Source of the DNA: Mesobacillus campisalis | GTDB lineage: Bacteria > Bacillota > Bacilli > Bacillales > Cytobacillaceae | NCBI RefSeq assembly: GCF_000986785.1 | Contig: NZ_LAYY01000003.1 | Span: 174,583-238,582 of the forward strand | Length of the DNA: 64,000 nt | Reading direction: 5' to 3' | Shown here: positions 63,648-64,000 of the stretch, piece by piece | Position numbering within the stretch: the first letter of the stretch is position 1 | How the letters are laid out: the number at the start of each line of letters is the position of its first letter | The notes under the pieces: generated by a model | The model's database searches: none | The model's input: the letters and a program-made list of their open reading frames with translations, nothing else | Told to the model about the DNA's origin: nothing | Translations under genes and position numbers: made by a program

Positions 63648-64000
63648 GATGGACGACCGTTTTCTGCTCAATCTCAGGTTTCAGGGCCTCCATCAGGGCG
63701 ATGGATGACCATTTTCTGCTCAATCGCAGGGTTTCGGGCCTCCATCAGGGCGATGGACGACCGTTTATTGCTCAATCTCAGGTTTCAGGGCCTCCATCAG
63801 GGCGATGGACGACCGTTTATTGCTCAATCTCAATTTTCAGGGCCTCCATCAGGGCGATGGACGACCGTTTATTGCTCAATCTCAGGTTTCAGGGCCTCCA
63901 TCAGGGCGATGGACGACCGTTTATTGCTCAATCTCAATTTTCCGGGCCTCCATCAGGGCGATGGACGACCGTTTTCTTCTCAATCGCCGTTTTTCGGGCC
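63648..64000. repeat. 52-bp tandem repeat array (second locus), at least 6.8 units
   Basis: Exactly 52-bp units beginning GATGGACGACCGTTTATT, then GCTCAATCTCAGGTTTCAG and GGCCTCCATCAGGGC, repeat head to tail to the window edge. Adjacent units alternate between CAGGTTTC and CAATTTTC variants. Each unit has an imperfect inverted repeat GGCCTCCATC / GATGGACGACC. The period, the CCTCCAT/ATGGA.GACC core and the CTCAA segment match the 8360-8760 array. No ORF or spacer variability. Confidence 0.92.

Overview
The window looks like a chromosomal segment of an endospore-forming member of the Bacillaceae (Mesobacillus/Bacillus-like). The reasons are the gene order, which closely follows Bacillus subtilis blocks (secG-est-rnr-smpB-ssrA; cggR-gapA-pgk-tpiA-gpmI-eno; yvcI-rapZ-yvcK-whiA-crh; hisZGDBHAFI; hprK-lgt-yvoD-ppaX-yvoF; uvrB-uvrA-csbA; minJ-ctpB; ftsEX-cccB-yvjA), strong AGGAGG-type ribosome binding sites, frequent TTG/GTG starts, and sporulation genes (an alpha/beta-type SASP, ctpB, a CwlC-like amidase). 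Species assignment is inference.

Layout. 0-2.6 kb: a YjhG/YagF-type sugar-acid dehydratase behind a 27-bp perfect palindrome and a relic of an IclR regulator. 2.7-8.2 kb: a LAGLIDADG homing endonuclease gene, then ssrA (tmRNA) interrupted in its T loop by a group I intron, followed by smpB, rnr, est and secG. 8.3-16.1 kb: a 52-bp tandem repeat array and the glycolytic block, headed by the CggR repressor and a clear CggR operator. 16.2-19.1 kb: a glutaredoxin-like gene, sigma-54, a divergent and truncated group II-type reverse transcriptase, and tRNA-Arg(CCG). 19.3-25.3 kb: clpP with a CtsR box, crh, whiA, yvcK, rapZ, a Nudix gene and trxB. 25.4-34.9 kb: a TPR protein, a 21-bp repeat array, a NERD protein with a zinc ribbon, and the complete eight-gene histidine operon. 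35-43.7 kb: an MscS channel, the hprK-lgt-yvoD-ppaX-yvoF operon, the CwlC-like amidase and membrane/envelope-stress genes. 43.8-49.2 kb: uvrBA with a LexA-like box, and csbA. 49.3-54.9 kb: a YitT-type membrane protein, a HemD-like gene, a small alarmone synthetase, a TVP38 protein and the arsRBC cluster. 55-63.5 kb: minJ, ctpB, SASP, a holin-like gene, an M23 hydrolase, ftsX, ftsE, cccB and yvjA. 63.6 kb to the end: a second 52-bp repeat array of the same family, cut by the window edge.

How the genes work together. Most of the window is housekeeping. Carbon flow is coordinated by CggR-gapA through eno, by HprK/Crh as catabolite-repression signalling, and by YvcK/RapZ and WhiA. RNA quality control pairs SmpB/tmRNA with RNase R. 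Envelope growth and division involve FtsEX with an M23 hydrolase, MinJ, CtpB and Lgt. The accessory signal lies in the intron-bearing tmRNA next to a homing endonuclease, the unusual reverse transcriptase, the repeat families and the regulator relic.
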